Program-made: the position numbers and the translations under genes
Source: Enhygromyxa salina
Lineage (GTDB): Bacteria > Myxococcota_A > Polyangia > Nannocystales > Nannocystaceae
NCBI RefSeq assembly: GCF_002994635.1
Contig: NZ_PVNL01000192.1
Span: 1-64,000, forward strand
Reading direction: 5' to 3'
Length of the DNA: 64,000 nt
The notes under the pieces: generated by a model
Database searches by the model: none
What the model saw: the letters and a program-made list of their open reading frames with translations, nothing else
Told to the model about the DNA's origin: nothing
Shown: piece by piece, positions 34,034 through 50,471 of the stretch
Numbering within the stretch: position 1 is the stretch's first letter
Layout: each line of letters opens with the position of its first letter

Positions 34034-35965
34034 TCATTCCGCCGCGGCGCGCTCGTCGGTGATGCGCTTGCGGGCGAGATCGGCGAGCAGCCGCCGGCCC
34101 GTGGTGGTGATCTCGTCGAGCAAGAACCTGTCGCGCGGCTCGGCGCGGTCTAGCCAGCGCTCGCACAGCTCACGCCGCTGTTCGTGCGCCTGGGCCTGGG
34201 CCAGCAGGATCTCGGCGATCTGGACGTCGACGAGGATCCGGGTGAGCCGCTCGGCGTGGAGCATGGCCCAGGCGAAGTCGCGCTTGGGGTTCCAGTCCTT
34301 CAAGAACGCCTCGGACCAGCGTGCCATGGGCTTGTCCGACAGCGAACGGACCTTGTCGGTCGCGGTCTTGCGCAGCAACAATTGCGTGGCGTCGTAGGCA
34401 ATGACCTGCAGCTTGGCGACCCGGCGCTCGAGCGGATCCCGGGCCGAGAGCGCGCGCCAGCGGGCCTGGGCCAGCTCGCGCACGAACTTCTGCGGGTCTT
34501 TCATGACCCCGGCCAGGGTGTCTTTCATGGCCATCAGCGACTGGATCTGGCTGGTGCCCTCGTAGATCGGCAGGATCATCGCGTCGCGCAGCAGCTTCTC
34601 GGCCCCGTACTCTTTGATGTAGCCGTTGCCGCCGTGGATCTGCACGCAGCGCCGGGCGTGCTCGACGGCCCGCTCACCCGCGAAGTACTTGAGCAGCGGG
34701 GTGGCCCGGCGCGCGGCGGCCTTGTGCTTGATGATCTCCGCGTCGATCTCGTCGGCCGGGACCGGGGCGAGCTCGGGCATGTGGTCGCGGGCGAGCTCGA
34801 GCTTGGTGGCGATCTCTTCGTGCCAGGCCGCGTGCATGGCCAGGGCCCGCGTCGCCTGGATCTCGGTCCGCATCTCGTCGAGCAGGTCCGCGACCATCTC
34901 GTGCTGATCGATGGTCTTGCCCATCGACGGCCGTTCGCGCGCGTAGGCGAGCGCCTTGCGATACGCGGCCTCCATCAGCCCGAGCGCCTCGAAGCCCACG
35001 CCGATCCGGGCGTTGTTCATCAGCGTGAGCATGTACTTGAAGCCCTCGCCGCGCTGGCCGAGCAGGTGCGCGGGGCTGCGATCGAAGCTGATCGCGCAGG
35101 TCGCCGAGGCGTGGTGACCCATCTTCTCTTCGAGGCGGTCGACGGTGGCGTAGCGGGTGCGCCCGTCGGCGGTGTCCTCGTAGGCGGGGACCAAGAAGAA
35201 GCTCAGGCCGCCGAGGCCCGCGTAGGCGTCGTCTTCGCTGCCGACCGCGGCCTGCTCGGTGCGGGCGATCACGAAGTGGAACCGAGCGTGGCCCGACGTG
35301 ATGAAGATCTTCTGACCGCTGACGAACCAGTCGCCGTGCTCGTCGACCTCGCCGACGCAGCGCAGGGCGGCCATGTCGGAGCCGGCGTCGGGCTCGGTGA
35401 TGTCCATCGCGCCCCAGCTCTCGCCCGCGCCGATCTCTTCGATCCAGTCCTGAAACCGGGTGCTGGTGATGCAGCCCTGCTCGGCGTCGAACGAGGAGCT
35501 GCCCTCGCGGATCGAGAACACCAGCATCGCCATGGCCATGCCGCCGTGGAAGCCAAAGTGGGTCGTGACCGACTGATCCCCGCGCGACAGCAGCTCGGTG
35601 GTGATCATGTAGAGGATCAGCGCGCTGTTCATCCCGCCGAACTCGCGCGGCAGCGACATCCAGTGCAGGTCGAGCTGCTTCATGCGCTCGAAGATCAGGC
35701 GCATGCGCTCGCCCGGGACCACCTCGCCGTCGACCAGGGCAGGGGACTCACGATCGAGCTGTTCCCAGTGCGGCGCGACCTCCTCGGCCACGAACGCGCC
35801 GATCATGCTGGCGAAGTCACGGTAGGTCTCGACGCCCTCGGCGACGGTCTCGGGCCCACCCTCGGCTCGAAAATTCCACTCGGCCAGGCGCACGATCGGA
35901 TCCCAATCGAGGCCGTGGTCGAAGTACCAGCGCAGGTCGTCGTTGTCGTCGAAGAAGTTGGCCAT
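34034..35965 (-). CDS. Acyl-CoA dehydrogenase, long form
   Basis: 643 residues: N-terminal helical region from about 40, a middle beta-domain, and a C-terminal helical domain, plus an extra about 90-residue extension. SWGAMDITEPDAGSDMAAL is the family signature before the FAD/substrate site. LTLMNNARIGVGFEALGLME and RRCVQIHGGNGYIKEYGAEK, with LLRDAMILPIYEGTSQIQ after, are the usual C-terminal motifs (YEGT holds the region of the catalytic Glu). The first step of beta-oxidation is the likely role. It is the first enzyme gene after the TetR-like gene and probably belongs to the same operon. Confidence 0.9.
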   Translation of the reverse strand: MANFFDDNDDLRWYFDHGLDWDPIVRLAEWNFRAEGGPETVAEGVETYRDFASMIGAFVAEEVAPHWEQLDRESPALVDGEVVPGERMRLIFERMKQLDLHWMSLPREFGGMNSALILYMITTELLSRGDQSVTTHFGFHGGMAMAMLVFSIREGSSSFDAEQGCITSTRFQDWIEEIGAGESWGAMDITEPDAGSDMAALRCVGEVDEHGDWFVSGQKIFITSGHARFHFVIARTEQAAVGSEDDAYAGLGGLSFFLVPAYEDTADGRTRYATVDRLEEKMGHHASATCAISFDRSPAHLLGQRGEGFKYMLTLMNNARIGVGFEALGLMEAAYRKALAYARERPSMGKTIDQHEMVADLLDEMRTEIQATRALAMHAAWHEEIATKLELARDHMPELAPVPADEIDAEIIKHKAAARRATPLLKYFAGERAVEHARRCVQIHGGNGYIKEYGAEKLLRDAMILPIYEGTSQIQSLMAMKDTLAGVMKDPQKFVRELAQARWRALSARDPLERRVAKLQVIAYDATQLLLRKTATDKVRSLSDKPMARWSEAFLKDWNPKRDFAWAMLHAERLTRILVDVQIAEILLAQAQAHEQRRELCERWLDRAEPRDRFLLDEITTTGRRLLADLARKRITDERAAAE

Positions 35966-36011
35966 GGTCTGCTTTCAGCTCGGGCGAGGGGGCTGCCTGT
36001 GGGCAGCGAAC

Positions 36012-36674
36012 TCAGTGGGGTGACTCGTTGGCTTGGGAGGCGACGCCCGCTGGGCGCGGGCGAAACAGGCTGGTCTTGGCGATCCGCAGCAGCTCGGCGG
36101 TGTGGCGCTCGAGCAGCAGCTCGCGCGGCTCGTGCTCGGGCGCGAGCGCGACCAGGGTCTCGAAGGTCGCGAGGCTGCCGATCACCAGGACCGTCATGTG
36201 GGCCACGTAGGACTGCGGGTCGGCCTCGAACCGGACCCGGCCCTGCTCTTGGCCGCGGCGAATGTAGTTGGAGACGATCGTCACCCACGGGCGCACGTGC
36301 AGCTCGATCAGCGGCTGCATTTGCTGGGGTCGATCCAGCAGCTCGCGCAGGATCAGCCGGGCCCGATCGTGATCCTCGGCGAAGAACGCGACCGTCTTCG
36401 AGAGCACGGCGTCGAACTGCTCCGAGCCGGTGGTCGCCGCCATCAGCAGCTTGGGCAGCACGTCATTCCAGTGGGCGAGCAGCTGCTCGAGCACCGCCTG
36501 GCGCAGCGTGTCCTTGGTGCCGTAGTGGTACAGCAGCGAGGGCTTGCGGATCCCGACGCGCTTGGAGATGTCGGCCAGGGACACGCCGTCGAATCCATGG
36601 GCGGCGAACAGACGCCGCGCGTGGTCGAGGATCTGCTGCGCGATGTCCGCGCGTGTGCTGCGAGGGGTAGGCAC
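36012..36674 (-). CDS. TetR/AcrR family transcriptional regulator
   Basis: 220 residues if started at the GTG 36674; the frame is open to a GTG at 36707, but that codon lies inside a palindrome. The N-terminal HTH is typical: IAQQILDHARRLFAAHGFDG, VSLADISKRVGIRKPSLLYH, HYGTKDTLRQAVLEQLL. The C-terminal helical domain is about 150 residues. TetR proteins of lipid-metabolism clusters are known to sense acyl-CoA, so this one probably represses the acyl-CoA dehydrogenase, MaoC, FabG4-like and thiolase genes downstream and itself. The ligand is inferred from context only. Confidence 0.85.
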   Translation of the reverse strand: MPTPRSTRADIAQQILDHARRLFAAHGFDGVSLADISKRVGIRKPSLLYHYGTKDTLRQAVLEQLLAHWNDVLPKLLMAATTGSEQFDAVLSKTVAFFAEDHDRARLILRELLDRPQQMQPLIELHVRPWVTIVSNYIRRGQEQGRVRFEADPQSYVAHMTVLVIGSLATFETLVALAPEHEPRELLLERHTAELLRIAKTSLFRPRPAGVASQANESPH

Positions 36675-36700
36675 GTGACTACCGGTCAGGGTGATCCTCC

Positions 36701-36714
36701 CTACCACTCGGTAG
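36701..36714. promoter_or_regulatory. Palindromic candidate operator for the TetR regulator
   Basis: CTACC-ACTC-GGTAG is a perfect 5-bp-arm inverted repeat at the 5' end of the regulator gene. A second, wider-spaced inverted repeat GGTAG-N8-CTACC lies at 36666-36683. TetR-type proteins often bind such sites over their own promoter. Confidence 0.6.
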
Positions 36715-36752
36715 TCTGAGGATCAAGCCCCGGTCGCGCCCATTTCGCGCCC

Positions 36753-42593
<5,841 letters not shown>

Positions 42594-42813
42594 GGATTAA
42601 CGGCCCCCACGAACATCTGGAGCGCTGTCGCGGCTAGGCGTCTCACGATGGTGGCACCGAGGATGCTGCCCGCCGCGCTCAGCCTGTCGGCAATTCCTGC
42701 GCGTCGTTCCGTGCCCGCGGCGGCGACACGAGAACGTGCACACGACACTGACACATGGACGCGCAGCACATGGGCGCGCAGCACATGGGCACGTCGCGAA
42801 CTGTGGCATCTCC

Positions 42814-44871
<2,058 letters not shown>

Positions 44872-44939
44872 GGTGGACGATGGGGGGTGGGTGACGGGAG
44901 CGCGGGTTGATGTTCTCAGTCCAGCTCTGCGGGTATAAC

Positions 44940-47024
44940 ATGTCCGGCCAAGTCGCCGACACGATGGTCTTCATGGATGACGAGCGTGACCAGCCCGACC
45001 AGCCTGACCTGGTCAGCTCGACCGAACAGCCAGCGGCCAACGACCCCGAGCCGGTCGCCACGGTACAAGCGCTGCAGCTGGCGCTGGCGCGAACTCGCGC
45101 CGAGTTGAAAACGGCACGCGAGGACTTGGACGTGTTCTCGCAGCTGACGTCCGGCTACTGGTGGTCTGCGGGCACCACGGAGGCCGGCCGCGAGGTGCGG
45201 GCGTGGACGACACGCAGCTTCACGCGCACCACCGGCCACGACAGCGACTACGTCAAGCGACTCGCGTCGGCCGCGGATGTCCAGGTGCATCTCGATGATG
45301 CTCAGCCTTACGCGAACATCGTCGACGCCGTCATGCGAGGGAGCAGCGCAGGTGGCCGCGATCAGGCGGTTCACGAATTTCGATTGCTGGGCCGCGATGG
45401 CTCGATCATGTGGGTCCGCCAGCGACTGGAGGGTCGCGGCGAGGGGCCGGGCCGCCGGATCCACGCCAGCGGCGAGCTGATCACCGAACGAAAGCGGACC
45501 GAGGACGCGCTCGGGCACGTCGAGGCCCGGTTTCTCTCGCTCGTCGAGCACGCCCCCAACGTGATCGTCACGATCGATCTCGAGGGCACGATCTTGTTCG
45601 TCAACCGGCAGGTCCCGGTCGATGGCCGCGAGCCCTGGGAGTTAATTGGTTCGAGCGTGTTCGAGCTCGCGGGAGGCCAGAGCGGTCCCAACCTGCAGGC
45701 CGCGATCGCCGAGATCGTCGAGCGCAAGAGCGCTCACGAGTTCCCGCTACGCGGCATTGTCGCGCGTGGGTCGGAGGAGCAGGACGCCCGCTGGTACGAG
45801 GTCCAGGGCGCGCCGGTCATGCGCGGGGGCAGCGTGGTCGCGATCACCATGATCCTCACAGATGTCACCGAGCGCCGCGTAGCGGAGCTCGCGCTACGTC
45901 GGTCGGAGGCTCGCTGGCGGTTCTTGTGGGAGAACGTCCCGGATCGGATCACCGAGCTCGACGCGGACGGTCGGATCGTCGTGACCAATCGCGCGGTCGG
46001 TGAGCGGCGGGCCGAGGAGCTCTACGGCACCCACGTGTTCACGCACCTCAGCCCCGAGGCCGCGGGCGCGCTGCGTCGGGCGATGGACAACGCGCGCCGC
46101 ACGGGCGCGCCGTCGAGCTACGAGATCACGGTGCCGTCCGCGACGTCGGGCGAGCGCGAGCGGTGGTGGTCCAACCGCGTGGTGCCCTACGTCGACGGCG
46201 GCGCCCGTGGGTTCTTGCTGATCGGGACCGACGTCAGCGATCGCAAGTCCGCCGAGCGCGAGCGCGCCAACCTCGAGGCCCAGCTGCGCCAGCAACAGAA
46301 GCTCGAGTCGATCGGCACGCTCGCCAGCGGCGTCGCCCACGAGATCAACAACCCGATCCAGAGCATCATGAACTACGCCGACCTCGTGCGGATCCGGGCC
46401 GAGCCGGGCGGCGTGGTCGCGGACTTTGCGGGAGAGATCGTCGCCGAGACCGAGCGCGTGGCGACGATCGTCCGCAACCTGCTGGCGTTCGCGCGGCAGG
46501 AGAAGGAGCACCACAGCCCCGCGCGGATCAGCGAGGTCATCGAGGCGACCCTGACCTTGCTGGGCGCCGTGCTGCGGCGCAGTCAGATCGCGGTGCGGAT
46601 CGAGATCCCCGAGGACCTGCCCACGATCAAGTGTCGCAGCCAGCAGATCCAGCAGGTGTTCATGAACCTGATCGGCAACGCCCGCGACGCGCTCAACGCC
46701 CGCTACCCCGAGTTCGACGAGAACAAGTACGTCTCGATCAGCGCGAGCGTGTTCGAGCGTGACGGCGAGCCGTGGGTCCGGACCACCGTCGAAGATCACG
46801 GCAGCGGGATCTCAGGCGACGCGATTGATCGGGTGTTCGATCCGTTCTTCTCGACCAAGGCCCGCAATGAGGGCACTGGCTTGGGGCTGTCGGTCAGCCA
46901 CGGGATCATTCGCGAGCACCGCGGCGAGCTCGAGGTCGAGAGCAAGCCCGGCGAGTACACCCGGTTTCACGTCAACCTTCGGGTCGACAATGGCTGGGGT
47001 CTCGACCTCGACCTAGAGTCGTAG
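44940..47024 (+). CDS. Cytosolic multi-PAS sensor histidine kinase
   Basis: About 694 residues from the ATG at 44940; ATGs at 44964 and 44973 are alternatives, and an upstream TTG at 44907 is also open. After an acidic, disordered start and a short coil there are three PAS-like domains (about 65-195, 200-320 and 325-450). HisKA has H467 in LASGVAHEINNPIQSIMNYA. The ATPase lobe follows with MNLIGNARDAL (N box), VEDHGSGISGDAIDRVFDPF (G1) and GTGLGLSVSHGIIREH (G2). There is no receiver or TM segment. It is divergent from the hybrid kinase at 42814-44871 and converges with the LuxR-type gene, its 3' end overlapping that gene by 12 bases. Confidence 0.9.
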   Translation: MSGQVADTMVFMDDERDQPDQPDLVSSTEQPAANDPEPVATVQALQLALARTRAELKTAREDLDVFSQLTSGYWWSAGTTEAGREVRAWTTRSFTRTTGHDSDYVKRLASAADVQVHLDDAQPYANIVDAVMRGSSAGGRDQAVHEFRLLGRDGSIMWVRQRLEGRGEGPGRRIHASGELITERKRTEDALGHVEARFLSLVEHAPNVIVTIDLEGTILFVNRQVPVDGREPWELIGSSVFELAGGQSGPNLQAAIAEIVERKSAHEFPLRGIVARGSEEQDARWYEVQGAPVMRGGSVVAITMILTDVTERRVAELALRRSEARWRFLWENVPDRITELDADGRIVVTNRAVGERRAEELYGTHVFTHLSPEAAGALRRAMDNARRTGAPSSYEITVPSATSGERERWWSNRVVPYVDGGARGFLLIGTDVSDRKSAERERANLEAQLRQQQKLESIGTLASGVAHEINNPIQSIMNYADLVRIRAEPGGVVADFAGEIVAETERVATIVRNLLAFARQEKEHHSPARISEVIEATLTLLGAVLRRSQIAVRIEIPEDLPTIKCRSQQIQQVFMNLIGNARDALNARYPEFDENKYVSISASVFERDGEPWVRTTVEDHGSGISGDAIDRVFDPFFSTKARNEGTGLGLSVSHGIIREHRGELEVESKPGEYTRFHVNLRVDNGWGLDLDLES

Positions 47025-47750
47025 CAAGCCCTCGCGCACCGCCTTGACGACCACGTGCGTGCGCGAGCGAGCGGTGAGCTTGTCGAGCAGCGCGTCGACG
47101 TGGAACTTGACGGTGTGGGCCGAGATCCCCAGCGCCTCACCGATCGCCCGGTTGGACAGGCCCTCGGCGACCCGCTCGAGCACGTCTTGCTCGCGCGGAG
47201 TCAGGCGCTCATTCGCTGGCGGTCGGTCCGGGGGCGACCACGCCGCCACGATCGCGTCGGCGGGGTCTTCGTCGAGCACGCTCAGGCCCAGCTGCGTGGC
47301 GAGGATAGTCGCGCGCAGCCGGCCGATGTCGACGTTGACGTCGAGCAACCCGCGGACCCCGGCCGCGAGCAGCGGCATCGGGTCGGTGGTCTCCGAGATG
47401 ATCGCAACCACCGGGGGCGCCTCGAGCTCGTCGTCGTGCGCGGGATCGATCGGGAGCAGCGGGAGCTCGCCGGAGCGCTGGATCGGCGCGACCCACACGA
47501 TCACGCCCGCGAGCGCTGGATCTTCGACCACATGCAGGCCCGCGGCCGCAGACAGCTGGGCGCGCAGCGTGGCCTCGAGCGCTGGATCTGCGCTCACGAT
47601 CACGACGGCGACCGAGGCGGGGGCCGAGGCCGGCGGCGCGGTCCACGGTTGTTGTGCGTACTCGGCGAGGGAGGTGACAGAGGCGCCCGCGCCCACCGAG
47701 ACAGACGGGGCGGCCGGACGGCGGCCAGAGCTGGGGAGATCGAGTGGCAT
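47013..47750 (-). CDS. LuxR/NarL-type regulator with degenerate receiver
   Basis: 245 residues from the ATG at 47750. The C-terminal HTH (about 175-245) is typical LuxR: LTPREQDVLERVAEGLSNRA, IGEALGISAHTVKFHVDALL, DKLTARSRTHVVVKAVREGL. The N-terminal about 160 residues have a Rossmann-like receiver pattern (VAVVIVSADPALEATLRAQL, VVAIISETTDPMPLLAAGV), but the acidic pocket and phosphorylated Asp are not where a functional receiver would have them. It may be phosphorylation-independent. It overlaps the end of the PAS kinase by 12 bases and lies in the kinase block, so it may be its output in a wider sense, which is inference. Confidence 0.85.
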   Translation of the reverse strand: MPLDLPSSGRRPAAPSVSVGAGASVTSLAEYAQQPWTAPPASAPASVAVVIVSADPALEATLRAQLSAAAGLHVVEDPALAGVIVWVAPIQRSGELPLLPIDPAHDDELEAPPVVAIISETTDPMPLLAAGVRGLLDVNVDIGRLRATILATQLGLSVLDEDPADAIVAAWSPPDRPPANERLTPREQDVLERVAEGLSNRAIGEALGISAHTVKFHVDALLDKLTARSRTHVVVKAVREGLLRL

Positions 47751-47803
47751 GGCGGTAGCTCGCTGATGTTCGCTGCGGCCCAGCTCGAAGTTCCAACTGT
47801 TCT

Positions 47804-47870
47804 CAGCTCGGGCCAGGCTTCTGGCCCGCTTGCGGGCGCCGTTCGTAGACTGGGTCACTGTGGGCAGCGA
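47804..47870. repeat. Third copy of the dispersed hairpin element
   Basis: The block CAGCTCGGGCCAGGC, TTCTGGCCCGCTTGC, GGGCGCC, TTCGTAGACTGGGTCAC and GTGGGCAGCG matches the copies at 16481-16619. The stem is CGGGCCAG, loop GCTT, CTGGCCCG (47809-47828). Compared with 16486-16505, T-A has become C-G on both sides, a compensatory change that keeps the pairing. It lies between two minus-strand genes. Confidence 0.7.
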
Positions 47871-47877
47871 GCGCCAG

Positions 47878-48516
47878 CTAGAGCGCGCGCAGGAGCGCCA
47901 GCGTGGTGACCGAGGCGACCCCGGCTTCGCGCAGCGCGTGCATGCAGGCGCGGGCCGTCGCGCCGGTCGTGGTCACGTCGTCGATGAGCAACACCCGCCG
48001 CCCGCGGACCTGCTCGGGGCGGCGGACCACGAACGCCCCGTCGACGTTGGCCGCGCGGGCCGGCGCGTCGAGCCTGGTCTGCGGCTGGGTGGCGCGGACC
48101 CGGGTCAGCACGCGCCGGGCGAGGGTGGGGGCCCGAGCTCGCATGCTTCGTCGGGCGTGCTCGATCGCCCAGCGGCTGAGCTCTTCGCTCTGATCGAAGC
48201 CGCGGGCGAGCCGGCGTCGCCAGTGCAGCGGCACCGAGGCGACCAGGTCGCAGTCGTTCAGCACCCCTGGCTCGGCGACCAACAGGCGCCCGAGCGGGCC
48301 GGCGAGCGCCAGCGCGCCGTTGAATTTGAGCCGCACGACGGACCGACTCAGCGGTCCGTCATAGGACCACACCGCTCGAACGCCGTCGGCCTCGGCCAGC
48401 GACGCGGGCAGCCGGGTCTGCAGCGGGTGACAGCGAGAGCACAGCGCGAGCGCGCGGTCGTGACGAAGCAGCCGCTCGCAGCCGAGACAGATCGGGGGGA
48501 ACAAAGGCGCCCACAT
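47878..48516 (-). CDS. comF: ComF-family phosphoribosyltransferase-like protein
   Basis: About 212 residues from the ATG at 48516; a GTG at 48552 could add 12. The N-terminus has Cys pairs (PPICLGCERLLRH, CSRCHP) of the ComF zinc-binding part. VWSYDGPLSRSVVRLKFNGA and VPLHWRRRLARGFDQSEELS follow, and the PRPP loop is VLLIDDVTTTGATARAC. ComF proteins act in DNA uptake/transformation in naturally competent bacteria. In others the role is unknown, and no other competence gene lies nearby apart from a prepilin peptidase at 51.6 kb. The hairpin repeat sits just downstream of its stop. Confidence 0.88.
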   Translation of the reverse strand: MWAPLFPPICLGCERLLRHDRALALCSRCHPLQTRLPASLAEADGVRAVWSYDGPLSRSVVRLKFNGALALAGPLGRLLVAEPGVLNDCDLVASVPLHWRRRLARGFDQSEELSRWAIEHARRSMRARAPTLARRVLTRVRATQPQTRLDAPARAANVDGAFVVRRPEQVRGRRVLLIDDVTTTGATARACMHALREAGVASVTTLALLRAL

Positions 48517-48575
48517 GCTCGGGCTATCGGCCCTCGCCGCGTCGATTTGCACGCTTTGGTAAGAATTTCAGTGAA

Positions 48576-48595
48576 GAGATCTCAGAGGAGATCTC
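48576..48595. promoter_or_regulatory. Tandem GAGATCTC palindromes
   Basis: Two perfect 8-bp palindromes GAGATCTC (48576-48583 and 48588-48595) are separated by 4 bases, 12 bases centre to centre. They lie in the region between divergent comF and the gene at 48790. The regular spacing suggests a dimer-binding site on one face of DNA, but the binding protein is unknown. Confidence 0.4.
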
Positions 48596-48789
48596 CACAT
48601 TATTTGGGGTTTTGATGATTGTCGCGAACCAGCGATTGCTTGCGAATACGCGCGAATGGTCGAATTCGGCGAGCTAGTGGGGGTCCTTGGCCGAATGAGC
48701 GGTCCCGACCGGACAGTCTGGCCCCGTCCCCGGGGCGTGGCGCAATGCCGTCCGCGGGTTCAGAACAAATAAGAGGAGGTTCGATACCC

Positions 48790-49293
48790 ATGCGTACTCC
48801 ATTGAGTTTCGGTGTTGGTGAAGTCCTGTTTTCCTCCGCGTTCCGGATCACCCCGCACGATGTGGCCGCGTGGGAGCGCGCCAAGGTGCTCGGTGGCCGC
48901 GACGATCGTCCCGGCTTCCGGTCCCGGCTCGAGCGCCCGCTGGTCGCCGGCAGTCCGGTCCCGCAAGACCTGATGCTCGCCTGCGCCCTCGAGGCGCTCG
49001 AGCACGCGAGCGGGCTCGACGGCTGCATGTTGCAGCCAACGTCGGCCGGAAAGCTGCGCTCGCTCGCTCCCGTCGGGATCGGCGAGCCCCTCAGCTCGGT
49101 CGCAACCGTGCGCTATCGCAGCGACAGGCCCGAAGGCAGCTTCTTGACCCTGTCGATCGAGATCCGCGGCGGCGGCCGCAAGCTGGCCGACGTCGAGCTC
49201 TGCGTCGAGGTCACGGCCCCCAAGCCCACGGCCAATGCGGCGGCTCCTGCCACGCTCGAGTGGCCCCACGCCCCGTTCAATCAAGCCGCCTGA
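48790..49293 (+). CDS. MaoC/hot-dog-like hypothetical protein
   Basis: 167 residues from the ATG at 48790, with a GAGGAGG ribosome site 12 bases upstream. The order of motifs (FRITPHDVAAWERAKVLGG, PLVAGSPVPQDLMLACALEA, KLRSLAPVGIGEPLSSVATV, GSFLTLSIEIRGGGRKLADV) follows the strand/helix pattern of MaoC hot-dog proteins, but the catalytic Asp/His pair is not evident. It may be a non-catalytic hot-dog or a thioesterase-like protein. It is not in an operon. The assignment rests on pattern and should be treated as tentative. Confidence 0.6.
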   Translation: MRTPLSFGVGEVLFSSAFRITPHDVAAWERAKVLGGRDDRPGFRSRLERPLVAGSPVPQDLMLACALEALEHASGLDGCMLQPTSAGKLRSLAPVGIGEPLSSVATVRYRSDRPEGSFLTLSIEIRGGGRKLADVELCVEVTAPKPTANAAAPATLEWPHAPFNQAA

Positions 49294-49378
49294 ACGACCG
49301 CCTGAACCAGCGCCCGAACAACTGTACGAACGGCTGCACGAACCCGGCACGAGCGGGTGTGTACGGATCCCCGCGGGA

Positions 49379-49807
49379 TCAATGATGATAGGGGTGCCCG
49401 GCGAGGATGGTGCCGGCCCGATACAGCTGCTCCGCCAGCAGGACCTGGGCGAGGCGATGCGGCAGCGTGAGCCGCGACAGCCCCATGACCCGATCCGCCG
49501 CCTCGCGGTCCGCGTGGTCGAACCCGTGCGCGTCGCCGATCAGGAAGTCGACCTGGCGGATCCCGGCGGCTCGCCAGGTCCCCAGCCAGTCCGCCAGGGT
49601 CTCGCTGGTGATCTGCTCACCCCGCTCGTCCAGGACCACCCGCGGGCCGCTGCTCGCGGGCTGGGTGCGACCGCGCAGGGCCGCCAGGTCGCGCAGGTGA
49701 ACCAGCTCGAGCGGCAAGAACGAGCGCGAGCGCCGGGTGTAGTCACTGACCAGCGCCTCGAGCCCGGGCTGCTTGAGCTTGCCGACCGCGAGGATCCGAA
49801 GCCGCAC
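49379..49807 (-). CDS. rlmH: 23S rRNA pseudouridine-1915 N3-methyltransferase RlmH
   Basis: Methylates the pseudouridine at position 1915 in the decoding-centre helix 69. 142 residues, close to the usual about 155. RLRILAVGKLKQPGLEAL opens the SPOUT fold. DERGEQITSETLADWLGTW is the substrate part, and the SAM knot has FLIGDAHGFDHADREA, then LSRLTLPHRLAQVLLAEQL. GTILAGHPYHH is the conserved end. It follows the rsfS gene on the same strand with a 9-base gap, a known ribosome-maturation pairing. Confidence 0.95.
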   Translation of the reverse strand: MRLRILAVGKLKQPGLEALVSDYTRRSRSFLPLELVHLRDLAALRGRTQPASSGPRVVLDERGEQITSETLADWLGTWRAAGIRQVDFLIGDAHGFDHADREAADRVMGLSRLTLPHRLAQVLLAEQLYRAGTILAGHPYHH

Positions 49808-49816
49808 GCCGCCGCC

Positions 49817-50449
49817 TCAGGTGTCGAACAGATCGTCGTCGGGGTTGACGCTCGACCCCGCCTCGGTGTCCGCGTTGGCGGTGGCCGGCGGATCGTCGTC
49901 GAACAGGTCGTCGTCGACGAACTCTGGATCGTCCTCGGCCTCGTCATCGTCGCCGTCGTCGTCGACGAACTCGTCCTCGAACCCGCCGAACGCCAAGTCG
50001 CCGCGGTAGCTGGGCATTGGATCCGGCGCCGTGAGACCGTCGAGCTCGCTGTCGTCCATGACCTCAGCCGGGAGCCCGAGCTCGACCCGCGGGGCGTCGC
50101 TCCACATGCTCTCGAGGTCGTAGTGGCGACGCACGGGGTGGTAGAACACGTGGATCAAGAAGTCGTCGTAGTCGAGCAGGGCCCACAGATACAGATCCAG
50201 GCCGTCGCTGCCGATCAGCTTGGCGCCCTCGCCCCGCGCGGCTTCGAGGATCGCGTCGACGATGCCCTGGACCTGTCGCTCGGACCGCGCCGACACCAAC
50301 AGCGCCCAGTCGGTGTAGCCCGCGACCTCCGTCAGGCGCAGGATCACCGGTGCCTTGGCGCCACGATCAACAGCCGCCGCCAGGCCCTGCTCGAGGGCCG
50401 ACGGCAGTTCGCCGCGGCTCCACGTCCTCGGTGTCCCCTGCTCAGGCAT
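49817..50449 (-). CDS. rsfS: Ribosome silencing factor RsfS with acidic C-terminal extension
   Basis: 210 residues from the ATG at 50449, while plain RsfS is about 110-130. The family part (about 15-125) includes KAPVILRLTEVAGYTDWALL, SERQVQGIVDAILEAARGEG and LWALLDYDDFLIHVFYHPVR, and binds ribosomal protein L14 to block subunit joining in starvation. The last about 85 residues are an Asp/Glu-rich tail (DEFVDDDGDDDEAEDDPEFV). Acidic tails are seen on several ribosome-associated proteins of slow-growing bacteria, but the function here is unknown. It is followed by rlmH; nadD is absent from this side. Confidence 0.9.
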   Translation of the reverse strand: MPEQGTPRTWSRGELPSALEQGLAAAVDRGAKAPVILRLTEVAGYTDWALLVSARSERQVQGIVDAILEAARGEGAKLIGSDGLDLYLWALLDYDDFLIHVFYHPVRRHYDLESMWSDAPRVELGLPAEVMDDSELDGLTAPDPMPSYRGDLAFGGFEDEFVDDDGDDDEAEDDPEFVDDDLFDDDPPATANADTEAGSSVNPDDDLFDT

Positions 50450-50471
50450 CGCAGCGCTATAGCCCGCCAGA

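Noticed and set aside
34184..36670. An 828-codon plus-strand open frame opposite the acyl-CoA dehydrogenase and TetR genes
   Set aside because: Antisense to genes with intact family signatures.
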